Part shown: positions 43,969 through 52,869 of the stretch, piece by piece
Layout of the letters: every line of letters begins with the position of its first letter
Numbering within the stretch: the stretch's first letter is position 1
Assembly (NCBI RefSeq): GCF_014656295.1
Contig: NZ_BNCD01000029.1
Coordinates: 28,062 to 92,061, forward strand
Direction of reading: 5' to 3'
Length of the DNA: 64,000 nt
DNA from: Streptomyces sulfonofaciens
Lineage (GTDB): Bacteria > Actinomycetota > Actinomycetes > Streptomycetales > Streptomycetaceae
Notes under the pieces: model-generated
Seen by the model: the letters and a program-made list of their open reading frames with translations, nothing else
The model's database searches: none
Told to the model about the DNA's origin: nothing
Position numbers and translations under genes: made by a program

Positions 43969-44940
43969 ATGCGCACGAAGACCAAGACGGCCGCCGGGGC
44001 CGCCGCTTCCATGGCGGCGGCGGCTCTCGCCGTGGTCACGGCCCTCGGCTCCGCCGACGCCTCGGTGCGGGGGCAGCACACCACCGCCGCGTCCGCAGCC
44101 ACGGCGGCCGGCGCCCCCCAGCCCCCGGTGCTGGCGGCGACCCCGGACAGGACCTACGACACCTTCGACGCCAACCAGGGCGTCGCCGTCGACAAGGACC
44201 ACTTCTACGCCGTCAACAACCGCACCATCACCCAGCACGACAAGGCCACGGGCAAACCGCTGCTCCAGTTCGTCGGTGACGACGACGGCCCGATCATCCA
44301 CATGGACAGCGCGACCGTGGTGGGCGACCGGCTCTACGCGGCGACGTCCAACTACGACACCACGCCGGAGAAGAGCTCCATCGAGGTGTTCGACACCAGG
44401 ACGATGAAGCACGTCGACACGTTCAGCTTCGGCATCTACCGCGGTTCCCTGACCTGGCTGGACCGGCACGACGGGGCCTGGTACGCGGCCTTCGCCAACT
44501 ACGACGAGGTCCCCGACGGTTCGACCGAGCCGTACGGCGGGACCGACAACACCCAGATCGTCAAGCTGGACGACCACTTCCAGGTCGTGCAGTCCTGGAC
44601 CGTGCCCCAGGCGATCCTCGACAAGGTCAGGCCGATGAGCAACTCCGGTGGCTCGTGGGGCCCCGACGGGCGGCTGTGGCTCACCGGACACGACTTCGGC
44701 GAGGCCTACGTGATGAACCTCCCGTCCGAGGGCTCGGACCTCCAGTGGGTGGCCACCGTCACGCTCCCCGGCGTCGAGGGCCAGGCCATCGCCTGGGACC
44801 GTTCCACCAGGACCCCCGAACTGTGGACGATCAAGCGCTCGACCAAGCAGGTGCTGACGTTCAGGGCGCCTTACGGCGCCATCAAGGACCCCGCGGCCGC
44901 GCAGTGGAAGGTGGTCGGCCCCGGCCACTTCCAGAAGTGA
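43969..44940 (+). CDS. Secreted propeller-like protein of unknown function
   Basis: 323 aa with a signal peptide: basic start MRTKTKT, hydrophobic AAASMAAAALAVVTALG, cleavage near ADAS. The mature part alternates short strands with Asp/Thr turns (FDANQGVAVDKDHFYAVNNRTITQHDKATGK; MDSATVVGDRLYAATSNY; GSLTWLDRHDGAWYAAFANYDE), which looks like a beta-propeller. No catalytic motif was recognised. It may be a secreted lyase-like or binding protein. A strong hairpin follows the stop. Confidence 0.75.
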   Translation: MRTKTKTAAGAAASMAAAALAVVTALGSADASVRGQHTTAASAATAAGAPQPPVLAATPDRTYDTFDANQGVAVDKDHFYAVNNRTITQHDKATGKPLLQFVGDDDGPIIHMDSATVVGDRLYAATSNYDTTPEKSSIEVFDTRTMKHVDTFSFGIYRGSLTWLDRHDGAWYAAFANYDEVPDGSTEPYGGTDNTQIVKLDDHFQVVQSWTVPQAILDKVRPMSNSGGSWGPDGRLWLTGHDFGEAYVMNLPSEGSDLQWVATVTLPGVEGQAIAWDRSTRTPELWTIKRSTKQVLTFRAPYGAIKDPAAAQWKVVGPGHFQK

Positions 44941-44948
44941 GCGGGGCC

Positions 44949-44978
44949 GTGCCGGGACGCGTGGGGGCGCCCCGGCAC
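44949..44978. terminator. Hairpin between convergent genes
   Basis: Perfect 8-bp arms GTGCCGGG / CCCGGCAC with a 14-nt loop between the propeller-like stop and the GH92 stop. Confidence 0.5.
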
Positions 44979-44991
44979 CCACGGGGCGGGC

Positions 44992-47900
44992 TCAGGCGAG
45001 GAGTTCCACCTCGGCGAGCGTGCCGCCGTCACCGTCGGGCACCAGCCGGTAGTGCCGGTACTCGCCCGGCGCGGCCACCGTGAAGACCCGCGTCTGCCTG
45101 TCCCAGGTGAACGTCTGGCCGGTGCGGTGGTCCAGGTCCCGCCACGTGTGGCCGTCGGTGGAGCCCTGGAGGGTCCAGCCGCCGGGCGCGGCGGTGCGGT
45201 CACCGCAGGTGAGCGTGTACTGGATCGCCTTCGCCGATGCGGACAGCGGCAGTTCCCCGGAGGTCAGCGGCGCGGTGGTGTCCGAGGTGTCGTCGGTCAA
45301 CGGCCCCGCCGCGGTCAGCGCGTCCGAGCGGGGCACCGCCACCTCGTCGCCCTGGGTGAGGGAGGTGGGCCCGGCGTCCTCGCCGGTGCCCCAGGAGGAC
45401 GGCTCGGGCCCCATGTCGAATTCCAGCACCCCGCCGTCGGACAGCACGGACGCGGGCAGCGCCGTCGACGTCCAGCGGTGTCCGTCGACCTTCAGGCCCT
45501 GGACGTAGATGTTCCTCGCGCTGTTCTTCGGAGCCTTCACCACCAGGGTGTGCCCGTTGTCCAGCCGCAGGGTGGCCTTGGTGAACAGCGGGGAGCCGAC
45601 GGCGTACTCGCCGCCGCCCATGACCAGCGGGTAGAACCCGAGCGCGGAGAACACGTACCACGCGGACTGCTCGCCGTTGTCCTCGTCGCCGTGGTAGCCC
45701 TGGCCGATGCTGCTGCCGGTGTAGAGCCGGGAGAGCACCTCGCGGACCTTCTCCTGCGTCCTGTAGGGCTCGCCCGCCGCGTCGTACATGTACGTGACGT
45801 GGTGGGCGACCTGGTTGCTGTGCCCGTACTGGCCCATACGGACGTCGCGGGCCTCGGTCATCTCGTGGATGATGCCGCCGTAGGAGCCCGCGTACCGGGT
45901 GGACGCCGTCTCGGGCGTGGCGAAGTAGGTGTCGAGCTTCTTCGCGAGGCCGTCGCGGCCGCCGTAGAGGTTGGCGAGGCCGTGGGAGTCCTGGGGCGCG
46001 GTGAAGGCGTAGCCCCAGCCGTCGGTCTCCGTGTAGTCGTAGCCCCACACGCGCGGGTCGTACGTGTCGGACGGGACGCGCCAGTCGCCCTTGGCGTTCC
46101 TGCCCTGGAAGAAGCCCGCCTCGTCGTCGAAGAGCCTCACGTAGTTGCGGGCGCGGTTGAGGAAGTACTCGGACTCCTCCTTGTAGTGCTGCTCCTTCGT
46201 CTTCTCGTAGAGGGCCTGGCCCATCCGGCCGATGCCGTAGTCGTTGACGTAGCCCTCCAGGGCCCAGGACAGGCCCTCGTTGGTGTCGGTGCTGGTGTAG
46301 CCGAGGAACGGCGAGGTCCTCATGCCCTTGCGGCCCACCCCGGAGGAGGGCGGCACCACGGTCGCGTTCTTGAGCGCCGCCCGGTAGGCCGCCTCCGCGT
46401 CGAAGTCGACGCCCTTGAGGTAGGCGTCCGCGAAGGCCACGTCCGAGGAGGTGCCGGTCATCAGGTCGGCGTAGCCGGGCGAGGACCAGCGCGAGATCCA
46501 GCCGCCGTCCTTGTACTGCTGGACGAAGCCGTCCACCAGCTCACCGGCCTGCTTCGGGGTGAGGAAGGAGTAGGCGGGCCACGTGGTGCGGTAGGTGTCC
46601 CAGAACCCGTTGTTCACGTACACCTTGCCGTCGACGATCTTCGCGCCGGTGTGCGTGGGGGTGTCGGGCCCCGGCATGGCGGAGAACGGGCTCGCGTACT
46701 GGTAGCGGGGCCGCTCGGTGGTGCCGGTGTTCTCGAAGCCGGAGTTCGGGTACAGGTAGAGGCGGTAGAGGCTGGAGTAGAGCGTGGTCAACTGGTCGGG
46801 GCTCGCGCCCTCGACACGGACCCGGTCCATGATGGCGTCCCACTGCCGCTGCGCCTGCCGCTCGACGGCCCCGAAGGAGCGGTCCCCCGGGATCTCGCGC
46901 GCCAGGTTGGCCTTCGCCTGGTCGACGCTGATCAGCGAGGTGGCCAGGCGCAGGGTCACCGTGCGGTCCTTCCCCGCGTCGAAGCGGAGGTAGCCGGTGA
47001 CGCCCTCGGAGTCACCGGCGACGACGGGCGCGTCGAAGGTGCCGTACACGAAGAGGCGGGTGGCACCGGTGGACAGCCCGCTCTTGACGTCGGAGTAGCC
47101 GCTGACCACGCCGTTCGTCTCGTCGAGCGTCAGACCGCCCTGCTCGGAGACGTTGTCGAAGATGACCGACGCGTCGTCACCGGGATAGGTGAAGCGCATC
47201 ATCGCGGCGTGGTCGGTGGGCGTGATCTCCGTCTTCAGCCCGTTCTCGAAGGTGACACCGTAGAGGTACGGGCGGGCCGTCTCCCTGGTGTGCGCGAAGG
47301 GCAGGGCCCGTGCCGTGCGGCCGGTGTCCGGGGTGCCGGCCGCGGTGGACGGCATCACCTGGAACGTCTGCCGGTCGCCCATCCAGGGGCTGGGCTCGTG
47401 GCTCGCCGCGAACGCCTGGATGGTGGGCAGGTTGTCGTCGTTGTTGTTGCGTGCGTAGTCGTAGAGCCAACTGGTGGAGGCCGCGTTGGTGACGGGCGTC
47501 CAGAAGTTGAAGCCGTGCGGGACGGCGGTCGCGGGCAGGTTGTTGCCCCGGGAGAAGTCGCCGCTGGAGTTGGTGCCGCGGGTGGTGAGCGCGTAGTCCG
47601 ACAGGTGCGCCCTCGGCTTCTCGGGCGCCTTGGCGGCGAGCGTGATGTCGTCGACCCAGCCGCGGAAGGCCGCGGGTCCCTTGGGCGCGTCGTAGGCGAC
47701 GAGAATGCGGTCGACGGTCCTGCCCGCGGCGACCCGGCCGATGCGCGAGGTGCGGTCGTTCCACTGGTTGGCGTACAGGGACTTGGAGGCGCCCTGGCCC
47801 TCCGGGCTGAGCACGAACCCGTTCTGGTCCACGGCGCCCAGGTCGCTCAGGTACGTGCCGTCGGTGAAGGCGAGGTCCACCGAGACGTAGGTGGCCGGGT

Positions 47901-48822
47901 AGTCGAGGTCGGTCGCCGGCATCGACGGGAAGACCCGGTAGCCCAGCTCGGTGTCGCGGCCGACGGCCACGTCGACGTCGAACACCTTGTTGTACGCGTA
48001 GCCGCGGCCGTCGGCGTGGTGGGTGCCCGCGTAGCGCAGGGCGTGCCTGCCGGTGAACCCGGCGCCCGGCTTGGCGGTCGGCGAGCCGCTCGGGCCCCGG
48101 TCCACCAGGGTCTGCATGTCCTTGGGCCCGGGCGGGTCGGTGTCACCGGTGGACAACTGGACGTCGGCGAGTTGGATCGCGTCGGTGCCGCCGTTGTTGC
48201 TGGTGAAGTCGATGCGGTAGTGGGCGTAGGCGGTGGGCGCGCCGTCGGCGGTGATGTCGAAGGTGCGGGTCTGGGCCCGCTCGGTGAAGGACTCGCCGGT
48301 GCGGGTGTCGAGGCTGTGCCAGTCCTTGCCGTCGGTGGAGCCCTTGAGCGTCCAGTCCCTCGGGTCCCGCTCGTCGTGGTCGTTGGCGGAGGTCAGCGCG
48401 TAGCGGGTGAGCGCGAACGGCTTGTCCAGGTCGAACTCGGCCCAGCCGCTGGTGGTGAACGCCAGCCACTTGGTGCCGGCCAGTCCGTCGGCGAGGTTGG
48501 CCGCGACCTCCCCGGAGCCGGTGTTCTCGCCGTTGGCCCGCACATCGGTGACGTGGTCGATGATGTTGCCCGGGATGCCGGTGCTGTACTGTCCGTCGAC
48601 TCCCGAGGAGCGCGGCCGACCCGAGGCGTCGGTGTCCACGGTGCTCTGCCAGTCGGGCGCGGGCTGGCCGTCCTCGAACGACGAGGCGAAGGAGCCCGCC
48701 GGGCGGGCCCCGGCGCTGCTCGGCGCCGCCGAGGCCGTCTGCGCCAGCGCGACGACGAGCAGGCCGCTCATCGCCGCGGCGAGCGCGGCACCGGGACGCC
48801 GGTGCCGGGATCTGTGCCGCAT
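44992..48822 (-). CDS. Secreted GH92 alpha-mannosidase with flanking F5/8C-type carbohydrate-binding domains
   Basis: 1276 aa. Signal peptide (ALAAAMSGLLVVALAQTASA), then an N-terminal discoidin/CBM32-like domain (about 40-210), a concanavalin-like segment, the two-part GH92 module, and a second short CBM-like domain in the last 100 residues (WTLQGSTDGHTWRDLDHRTGQ repeats wording from the first). Signature regions are FWDTYRTTWPAYSFLTP and GYHGDEDNGEQSAWYVFSALGFYPL, which carry the calcium-assisted catalytic acids. GH92 enzymes remove alpha-mannose by inversion from N-glycans or yeast mannan. AAGGAG sits 7 nt before the ATG. Upstream are a LacI-type palindrome and a CebR box. Confidence 0.95.
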   Translation of the reverse strand: MRHRSRHRRPGAALAAAMSGLLVVALAQTASAAPSSAGARPAGSFASSFEDGQPAPDWQSTVDTDASGRPRSSGVDGQYSTGIPGNIIDHVTDVRANGENTGSGEVAANLADGLAGTKWLAFTTSGWAEFDLDKPFALTRYALTSANDHDERDPRDWTLKGSTDGKDWHSLDTRTGESFTERAQTRTFDITADGAPTAYAHYRIDFTSNNGGTDAIQLADVQLSTGDTDPPGPKDMQTLVDRGPSGSPTAKPGAGFTGRHALRYAGTHHADGRGYAYNKVFDVDVAVGRDTELGYRVFPSMPATDLDYPATYVSVDLAFTDGTYLSDLGAVDQNGFVLSPEGQGASKSLYANQWNDRTSRIGRVAAGRTVDRILVAYDAPKGPAAFRGWVDDITLAAKAPEKPRAHLSDYALTTRGTNSSGDFSRGNNLPATAVPHGFNFWTPVTNAASTSWLYDYARNNNDDNLPTIQAFAASHEPSPWMGDRQTFQVMPSTAAGTPDTGRTARALPFAHTRETARPYLYGVTFENGLKTEITPTDHAAMMRFTYPGDDASVIFDNVSEQGGLTLDETNGVVSGYSDVKSGLSTGATRLFVYGTFDAPVVAGDSEGVTGYLRFDAGKDRTVTLRLATSLISVDQAKANLAREIPGDRSFGAVERQAQRQWDAIMDRVRVEGASPDQLTTLYSSLYRLYLYPNSGFENTGTTERPRYQYASPFSAMPGPDTPTHTGAKIVDGKVYVNNGFWDTYRTTWPAYSFLTPKQAGELVDGFVQQYKDGGWISRWSSPGYADLMTGTSSDVAFADAYLKGVDFDAEAAYRAALKNATVVPPSSGVGRKGMRTSPFLGYTSTDTNEGLSWALEGYVNDYGIGRMGQALYEKTKEQHYKEESEYFLNRARNYVRLFDDEAGFFQGRNAKGDWRVPSDTYDPRVWGYDYTETDGWGYAFTAPQDSHGLANLYGGRDGLAKKLDTYFATPETASTRYAGSYGGIIHEMTEARDVRMGQYGHSNQVAHHVTYMYDAAGEPYRTQEKVREVLSRLYTGSSIGQGYHGDEDNGEQSAWYVFSALGFYPLVMGGGEYAVGSPLFTKATLRLDNGHTLVVKAPKNSARNIYVQGLKVDGHRWTSTALPASVLSDGGVLEFDMGPEPSSWGTGEDAGPTSLTQGDEVAVPRSDALTAAGPLTDDTSDTTAPLTSGELPLSASAKAIQYTLTCGDRTAAPGGWTLQGSTDGHTWRDLDHRTGQTFTWDRQTRVFTVAAPGEYRHYRLVPDGDGGTLAEVELLA

Positions 48823-48905
48823 GGGTGCAACTCCTTGCTGTAGCCGGACGTCGTGTCGTGCGTCCGCCGCGTCGGGCGGGCAGGCCGCCCCGGGGCGACG
48901 GCCCC

Positions 48906-49025
48906 TCAACTTGCGGCCGTGCAGGGGCTATTCGTACTGGACAACGTTGTCGGAGCCCACCGCGACACAGTGCGCGCGAGCACCGGACGGCCGCGGCCGC
49001 CGGAGCGCCTTCCTGTGTGCTCCAT
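48906..49025 (-). CDS. Possible 39-aa leader peptide or gene remnant
   Basis: An ATG with an excellent AGGAGG site (5-nt spacing) lies 39 bp downstream of a CebR box in the minus direction. The frame starts MEHTGRRSGGRGRP and ends after 39 codons over the LacI-type palindrome. The sequence has no domain. The quality of the initiation region suggests either a real short peptide or the surviving 5' end of a deleted CebR-controlled gene. Confidence 0.35.
   Translation of the reverse strand: MEHTGRRSGGRGRPVLARTVSRWAPTTLSSTNSPCTAAS
48940..48951. promoter_or_regulatory. LacI-type operator upstream of the mannosidase gene
   Basis: GACAACGTTGTC is a perfect 12-bp palindrome with the central CG of LacI-family sites, about 118 bp ahead of the GH92 start. 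It differs from the CebR box, so a second repressor, probably responding to a mannose-type sugar, is likely. Its gene is not in the window. Confidence 0.65.
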
Positions 49026-49063
49026 GAGAGCCTCCTGTGAGCGGGTCACCACACGATCCGGAA

Positions 49064-49077
49064 TGGGAGCGCTCCCA
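49064..49077. promoter_or_regulatory. CebR box (1)
   Basis: TGGGAGCGCTCCCA is identical to the known 14-bp Streptomyces CebR operator for cello-oligosaccharide control. It lies ahead of the short 39-codon frame and the GH92 gene on the minus strand. The stretch 48823-49485 otherwise holds only regulatory DNA. Confidence 0.85.
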
Positions 49078-49243
49078 ATCAAGGGGTGCGCGGGGCGTTT
49101 CACACCGCGCGTGCCTTCCGGCGGCTGCGGGGGTTCGGGGGGCGGCACCGGGTACGACCGGGCCGGCACCGCCCGCGCGACGCGCCAACTGCCCTCGGAT
49201 CACCCGCCCTTGGCGTACCACGCACCCCATCAGACGCCGTGGT

Positions 49244-49299
49244 GTGAAGGCTTGACGGCGGATAAGTGAAGCCATAACTTCACGGCCTAGAAACTTCAC
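49244..49299 (+). promoter_or_regulatory. Promoter of the ricin-domain gene with four GTGAAG/CTTCAC half sites
   Basis: TTGACG (49252-49257), 17-bp spacer and TAACTT (49275-49280) make a good promoter. GTGAAG occurs at 49244 and 49266 and its complement CTTCAC at 49278 and 49294. The inner pair forms an inverted repeat across the -10. The arrangement suggests a dedicated regulator. The leader to the ATG is about 200 nt. Confidence 0.6.
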
Positions 49300-49485
49300 G
49301 CCTTAGAAAAAGACGAACAGGTAGTCCCGGCCGCAGCCGAACCCCGCCCGGCCGGGTGCACGTCAGAGTGGGCCGCCCGCGGAGGCGGTCCGCTCCGCTC
49401 GCGTGGCTCCCCGTCACACCCGCTGCCCGCCCCACGCACCGAGGGCCGCGGCCCCCCACCGCTTCCGAGCAGAAATGAGCCCCCT

Positions 49486-51654
49486 ATGACCTTGGCAGCA
49501 CGCAGCCGAAGACGTCTCGTCCCGGGCGCCGCACTCGCCTCTGCGGTGCTCCTCGCCACCGGGCTGTTCAGCGCCGCCGGCAGCGGCACCGCCGCCGCGG
49601 CGACCGGCGAGATCTCCAACCAGGGCAACGGCAAGTGCCTGGACGTGACCGACGGCTCCACCGCCGACGGCACGCCCGCCCAGATGTGGTCGTGCAACGG
49701 CGGCCCCAACCAGAGCTGGACGCAGAACTCCGACGGGAGCCTCACCGCCCTCGGCAAGTGCCTCGACGTCGTGAACGGCGGCACCGCCAACGGCTCCGCG
49801 GTGCACCTGTGGACCTGCTACGGCAGCGTCGCCAGCCAGAAGTGGCAGTACACCGCCGCGCACGACCTGGTGAACACCAACTCGGGCAAGTGCCTGGACA
49901 TCAAGGACAACAACAACGCCGACGGCGCCCGGCTCCAGCTCTGGGACTGCGCGGGCACGGCCAACCAGAAGTGGAACTTCGCGGGAGCCGGCGACACCAC
50001 CCCGCCGCCCAGCGGTGACGACCCCGATCTGGGCCCGAACGTCGCGATCTTCGACCCCTCGATGTCGTCGTCGACGATCCAGGCGAAGCTGAACTCGGTC
50101 TTCGGCCAGCAGGAGACCAACCAGTTCGGCAGCCAGCGCTACGCGCTGCTGTTCAAACCGGGCACCTACAACGTGGACGCCAACGTCGGCTTCTTCACCC
50201 AGGTCGCCGGGCTCGGCCTGAGCCCCGACGACGTGACCATCAACGGCTCCGTGCACGCGGAGGCCGACTGGTTCGACGGCAACGCCACCCAGAACTTCTG
50301 GCGCGAGGCGGAGAACCTGTCCGTGCGGCCGAGTTCCGGCACGGACCGCTGGGCGGTCTCCCAGGCGGCCCCGTACCGCCGCATGCACGTCAAGGGCAAC
50401 CTCGTGCTCGACGACGGCGGCTGGTCGAGCGGCGGCTTCATCTCGGACACCAAGGTCGACGGGCAGATCAACTCCGGCAGCCAGCAGCAGTGGCTGACCC
50501 GCAACTCCGAGATCGGGAGCTGGACCGGCTCCAACTGGAACCAGGTCTTCGTCGGCACCAAGGGCGCACCTGCGCAGAGCTTCCCGAACCCGACGTACAC
50601 CACGGTCACCTCGGCCCCGAAGACCCGTGAGAAGCCGTTCCTCTACATCGACGGCGCCGGGGACTACCAGGTCTTCGTGCCCGCGGTCCAGTCGAACAGC
50701 TCCGGCACCACCTGGAACGGCAGGACCCCGGCGGGCACCTCGCTGCCGATCGACCAGTTCTACATCGTCAAGCCGGGCACCGGCGCCGCCACCATCAACG
50801 AGCAGCTTGCGGCGGGCAAGAACCTGCTGTTCACCCCGGGTGTCTACCACCTGGCCCAGACGCTGAACGTGACCCGGCCCGACACCGTGGTGCTGGGCCT
50901 CGGCCTCGCGACGCTGGTGCCCGACAACGGTGTGACGGCGATCTCGACGGCCGACGTGGACGGCATCAAGCTGGCCGGGCTGCTGGTCGACGCCGGCACC
51001 ACCAACTCCAACCTGCTGGTGCGGATCGGACAGGACGGCTCCTCCGCCGACCACTCCGCCGACCCGACGACGCTGAGCGACTTCTTCGTGCGCGTCGGCG
51101 GGGCCGGCGTCGGAAAGGCCACCCAGAGCGTCGTCATCAACAGCGACGACGTGCTCGCCGACCACCTGTGGCTGTGGCGGGCCGACCACGGCAGCGGCGT
51201 CGGCTGGACCAGCAACACCGCCGACAACGGGCTGATCGTCAACGGCGACGACGTCACCACCTACGGGCTGTTCGTCGAGCACTACCAGAAGACCCAGGTC
51301 ACCTGGAACGGCAACGGCGGCCGGACGTACTTCTTCCAGAACGAGCTGCCCTACGACCCGCCCAACCAGTCGGCCTGGATGAACGGGAGCACCCAGGGCT
51401 ACCCCGCCTACAAGGTGGGGGCGGGCGTCACCAGCCACGAGGCGTGGGGGCTCGGCAGCTACGCCTTCTTCAGCACCAACCCCAGCGTCGTCGAGGCGCA
51501 CTCCTTCGAGGTGCCCGTCACCTCGGGCGTGCGGTTCCACGATCTGGTGACGGTGTCCCTGGGCGGCACCGGCACGATCAGCCACGTCATCAACGACACC
51601 GGTGCGGCGGCCAACTCCTCGCACCAGGTGACGTACCTGGTCTCGGGTCCGTAG
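49486..51654 (+). CDS. Secreted ricin-lectin plus right-handed beta-helix protein
   Basis: 722 aa. Signal peptide ending near TAAAA, then a ricin-B lectin domain (about 38-168) with three QxW-type repeats (GKCLDVTDG...NQSW, GKCLDVVNG...SQKW, GKCLDIKDN...NQKW). A short linker leads to about 540 residues of parallel beta-helix (LLFKPGTYNVDANVGFFTQVAGLG; LLFTPGVYHLAQTLNV; GLIVNGDDVTTYGLFVEHYQ). Homologs from memory are widespread in Streptomyces and misnamed adenylyl cyclase or coagulation factor proteins. It is probably a glycan-active enzyme of unknown specificity. A perfect hairpin follows. Confidence 0.85.
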   Translation: MTLAARSRRRLVPGAALASAVLLATGLFSAAGSGTAAAATGEISNQGNGKCLDVTDGSTADGTPAQMWSCNGGPNQSWTQNSDGSLTALGKCLDVVNGGTANGSAVHLWTCYGSVASQKWQYTAAHDLVNTNSGKCLDIKDNNNADGARLQLWDCAGTANQKWNFAGAGDTTPPPSGDDPDLGPNVAIFDPSMSSSTIQAKLNSVFGQQETNQFGSQRYALLFKPGTYNVDANVGFFTQVAGLGLSPDDVTINGSVHAEADWFDGNATQNFWREAENLSVRPSSGTDRWAVSQAAPYRRMHVKGNLVLDDGGWSSGGFISDTKVDGQINSGSQQQWLTRNSEIGSWTGSNWNQVFVGTKGAPAQSFPNPTYTTVTSAPKTREKPFLYIDGAGDYQVFVPAVQSNSSGTTWNGRTPAGTSLPIDQFYIVKPGTGAATINEQLAAGKNLLFTPGVYHLAQTLNVTRPDTVVLGLGLATLVPDNGVTAISTADVDGIKLAGLLVDAGTTNSNLLVRIGQDGSSADHSADPTTLSDFFVRVGGAGVGKATQSVVINSDDVLADHLWLWRADHGSGVGWTSNTADNGLIVNGDDVTTYGLFVEHYQKTQVTWNGNGGRTYFFQNELPYDPPNQSAWMNGSTQGYPAYKVGAGVTSHEAWGLGSYAFFSTNPSVVEAHSFEVPVTSGVRFHDLVTVSLGGTGTISHVINDTGAAANSSHQVTYLVSGP

Positions 51655-51680
51655 CCACCACCGTCACGCACCCCCCGCCC

Positions 51681-51714
51681 GCTGCCGCCCGCACCCTCCC
51701 GTGCGGGCGGCAGC
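51681..51714 (+). terminator. Strong hairpin after the ricin-domain gene
   Basis: Perfect 14-bp arms GCTGCCGCCCGCAC / GTGCGGGCGGCAGC with a 6-nt loop, 26 bp beyond the stop. Confidence 0.75.
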
Positions 51715-51848
51715 GCCGTGCGCGGCGGCGGCACCGGTCCGTGCGTCGGACGGGCGGCGGAGGGCGGCAAAGGGGCCGCCGGGGGAACGGGACGGCGAAC
51801 GGACGCGCGAATCCATCCCGGGGACTGTTTCGGTGACGTGTCGTCGGG

Positions 51849-51879
51849 TAAAGTCCTGGTAATCATGGGAGCGCTCCCA
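51849..51879 (+). promoter_or_regulatory. CebR box (2) and -10 of the AA10 gene
   Basis: TAAAGT (51849-51854) is a plausible -10; a -35 17 bp upstream is weak (TGTTTC). TGGGAGCGCTCCCA at 51866-51879 is an exact CebR box placed just downstream of the expected start point, a roadblock position. Confidence 0.8.
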
Positions 51880-51929
51880 TGAACGTGTCAGACCCCATTT
51901 CCCTTTCCGGAAGACGGAGGCCGCACACC

Positions 51930-52595
51930 ATGTTCTTAGCTGCCACCCCCCGCCGTCGCACGCTGCGGGTGATCACACCGGTGCTGGCCGCGGTCGTCGG
52001 CCTGCTCACCCTGTTCATGAGCCCCGCCAGCGCCCACGGCTCGATCGTGGACCCCGCCTCCCGCAGCTACGGCTGCTGGGAGCGCTGGGGCAGCGACCAC
52101 ATGAACCCGGCCATGCAGCAGCAGGACCCCATGTGCTGGCAGGCCTTCCAGGCCAACCCCAACACCATGTGGAACTGGATGAGCCTGTTCCGGGAGAACC
52201 TGGCGGGCAAGTTCCAGGAGAACATCCCCAACGGACAGCTCTGCAGCGCCGGCCACGCCCAGGGCGGCCTGGCCAACTCGCTGGACAAGCCCGGCCGCTG
52301 GACCACCAAGAACGTCGGCAGCAACTTCAGCCTCCACCTGCACGACCAGGCGAGCCACGGCGCCGACTACTTCCTCGTGTACGTCACCAAGCAGGGCTTC
52401 GACCCCACCACCCAGTCCCTGGGATGGGGCAACCTGGAGCAGGTGGCGAAGACCGGCAGGTACGCGCCGGCCACGGACATCACCTTCAACGTCAGCGCCC
52501 CGGGCCGCACCGGCCACCACATCGTCTACACGATCTGGCAGGCATCTCACCTGGACCAGACGTACTTCATCTGCAGCGACGTCAACTTCACCTGA
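51930..52595 (+). CDS. AA10 lytic polysaccharide monooxygenase
   Basis: 221 aa, single catalytic domain. The signal peptide ends SPASA, so the mature chain begins with the copper-binding His1 (HGSIVDPASRSYGCWERWG). The second brace histidine is in LHDQASHGADYF, and YTIWQASHLDQTYFICSDV closes the fold. As recalled, it resembles the S. coelicolor enzyme LPMO10B, which oxidises cellulose and chitin; that fits the CebR box. ATG 51930 has ACGGAGG upstream; an earlier ATG inside the operator is unlikely. Codon 3 (51936-51938) is TTA, so translation should depend on the bldA tRNA. Confidence 0.95.
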   Translation: MFLAATPRRRTLRVITPVLAAVVGLLTLFMSPASAHGSIVDPASRSYGCWERWGSDHMNPAMQQQDPMCWQAFQANPNTMWNWMSLFRENLAGKFQENIPNGQLCSAGHAQGGLANSLDKPGRWTTKNVGSNFSLHLHDQASHGADYFLVYVTKQGFDPTTQSLGWGNLEQVAKTGRYAPATDITFNVSAPGRTGHHIVYTIWQASHLDQTYFICSDVNFT

Positions 52596-52869
52596 GCCGC
52601 CACGGCGGCACCGGGCAGGACGGTCCGGCCGCGCAGGCGGGTACGACCGCGGCAGCCGAGCAGGGCCGACCGCGCCCGCCGGTCGAACCGGCCGCGGGCG
52701 GAGCCCACACCATCCACCGGGTCCCGGAAGGGGCCCGGTGGACGCGTTGTGCGCGCAGGTCCGACCGGCGGGCGGTCACGGCCGGTCCCACAGGCCGGTG
52801 GTCCTCCCACCGCCGCGGGTCCCGCCGCCGTCCGGGGAACGGGCGCCCCGGGGGCCGCCCGCCGGCCGG

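Noticed and set aside
45052..48843. A 1260-codon open frame on the plus strand opposite the GH92 gene
   Set aside because: Same artefact; the minus strand encodes a complete GH92 protein with signal peptide and ribosome-binding site.
51879..51929. Earlier ATG for the AA10 gene inside the CebR box
   Set aside because: It would add a polar N-terminus before the signal peptide and start within the operator; ATG 51930 has a good ribosome-binding site.
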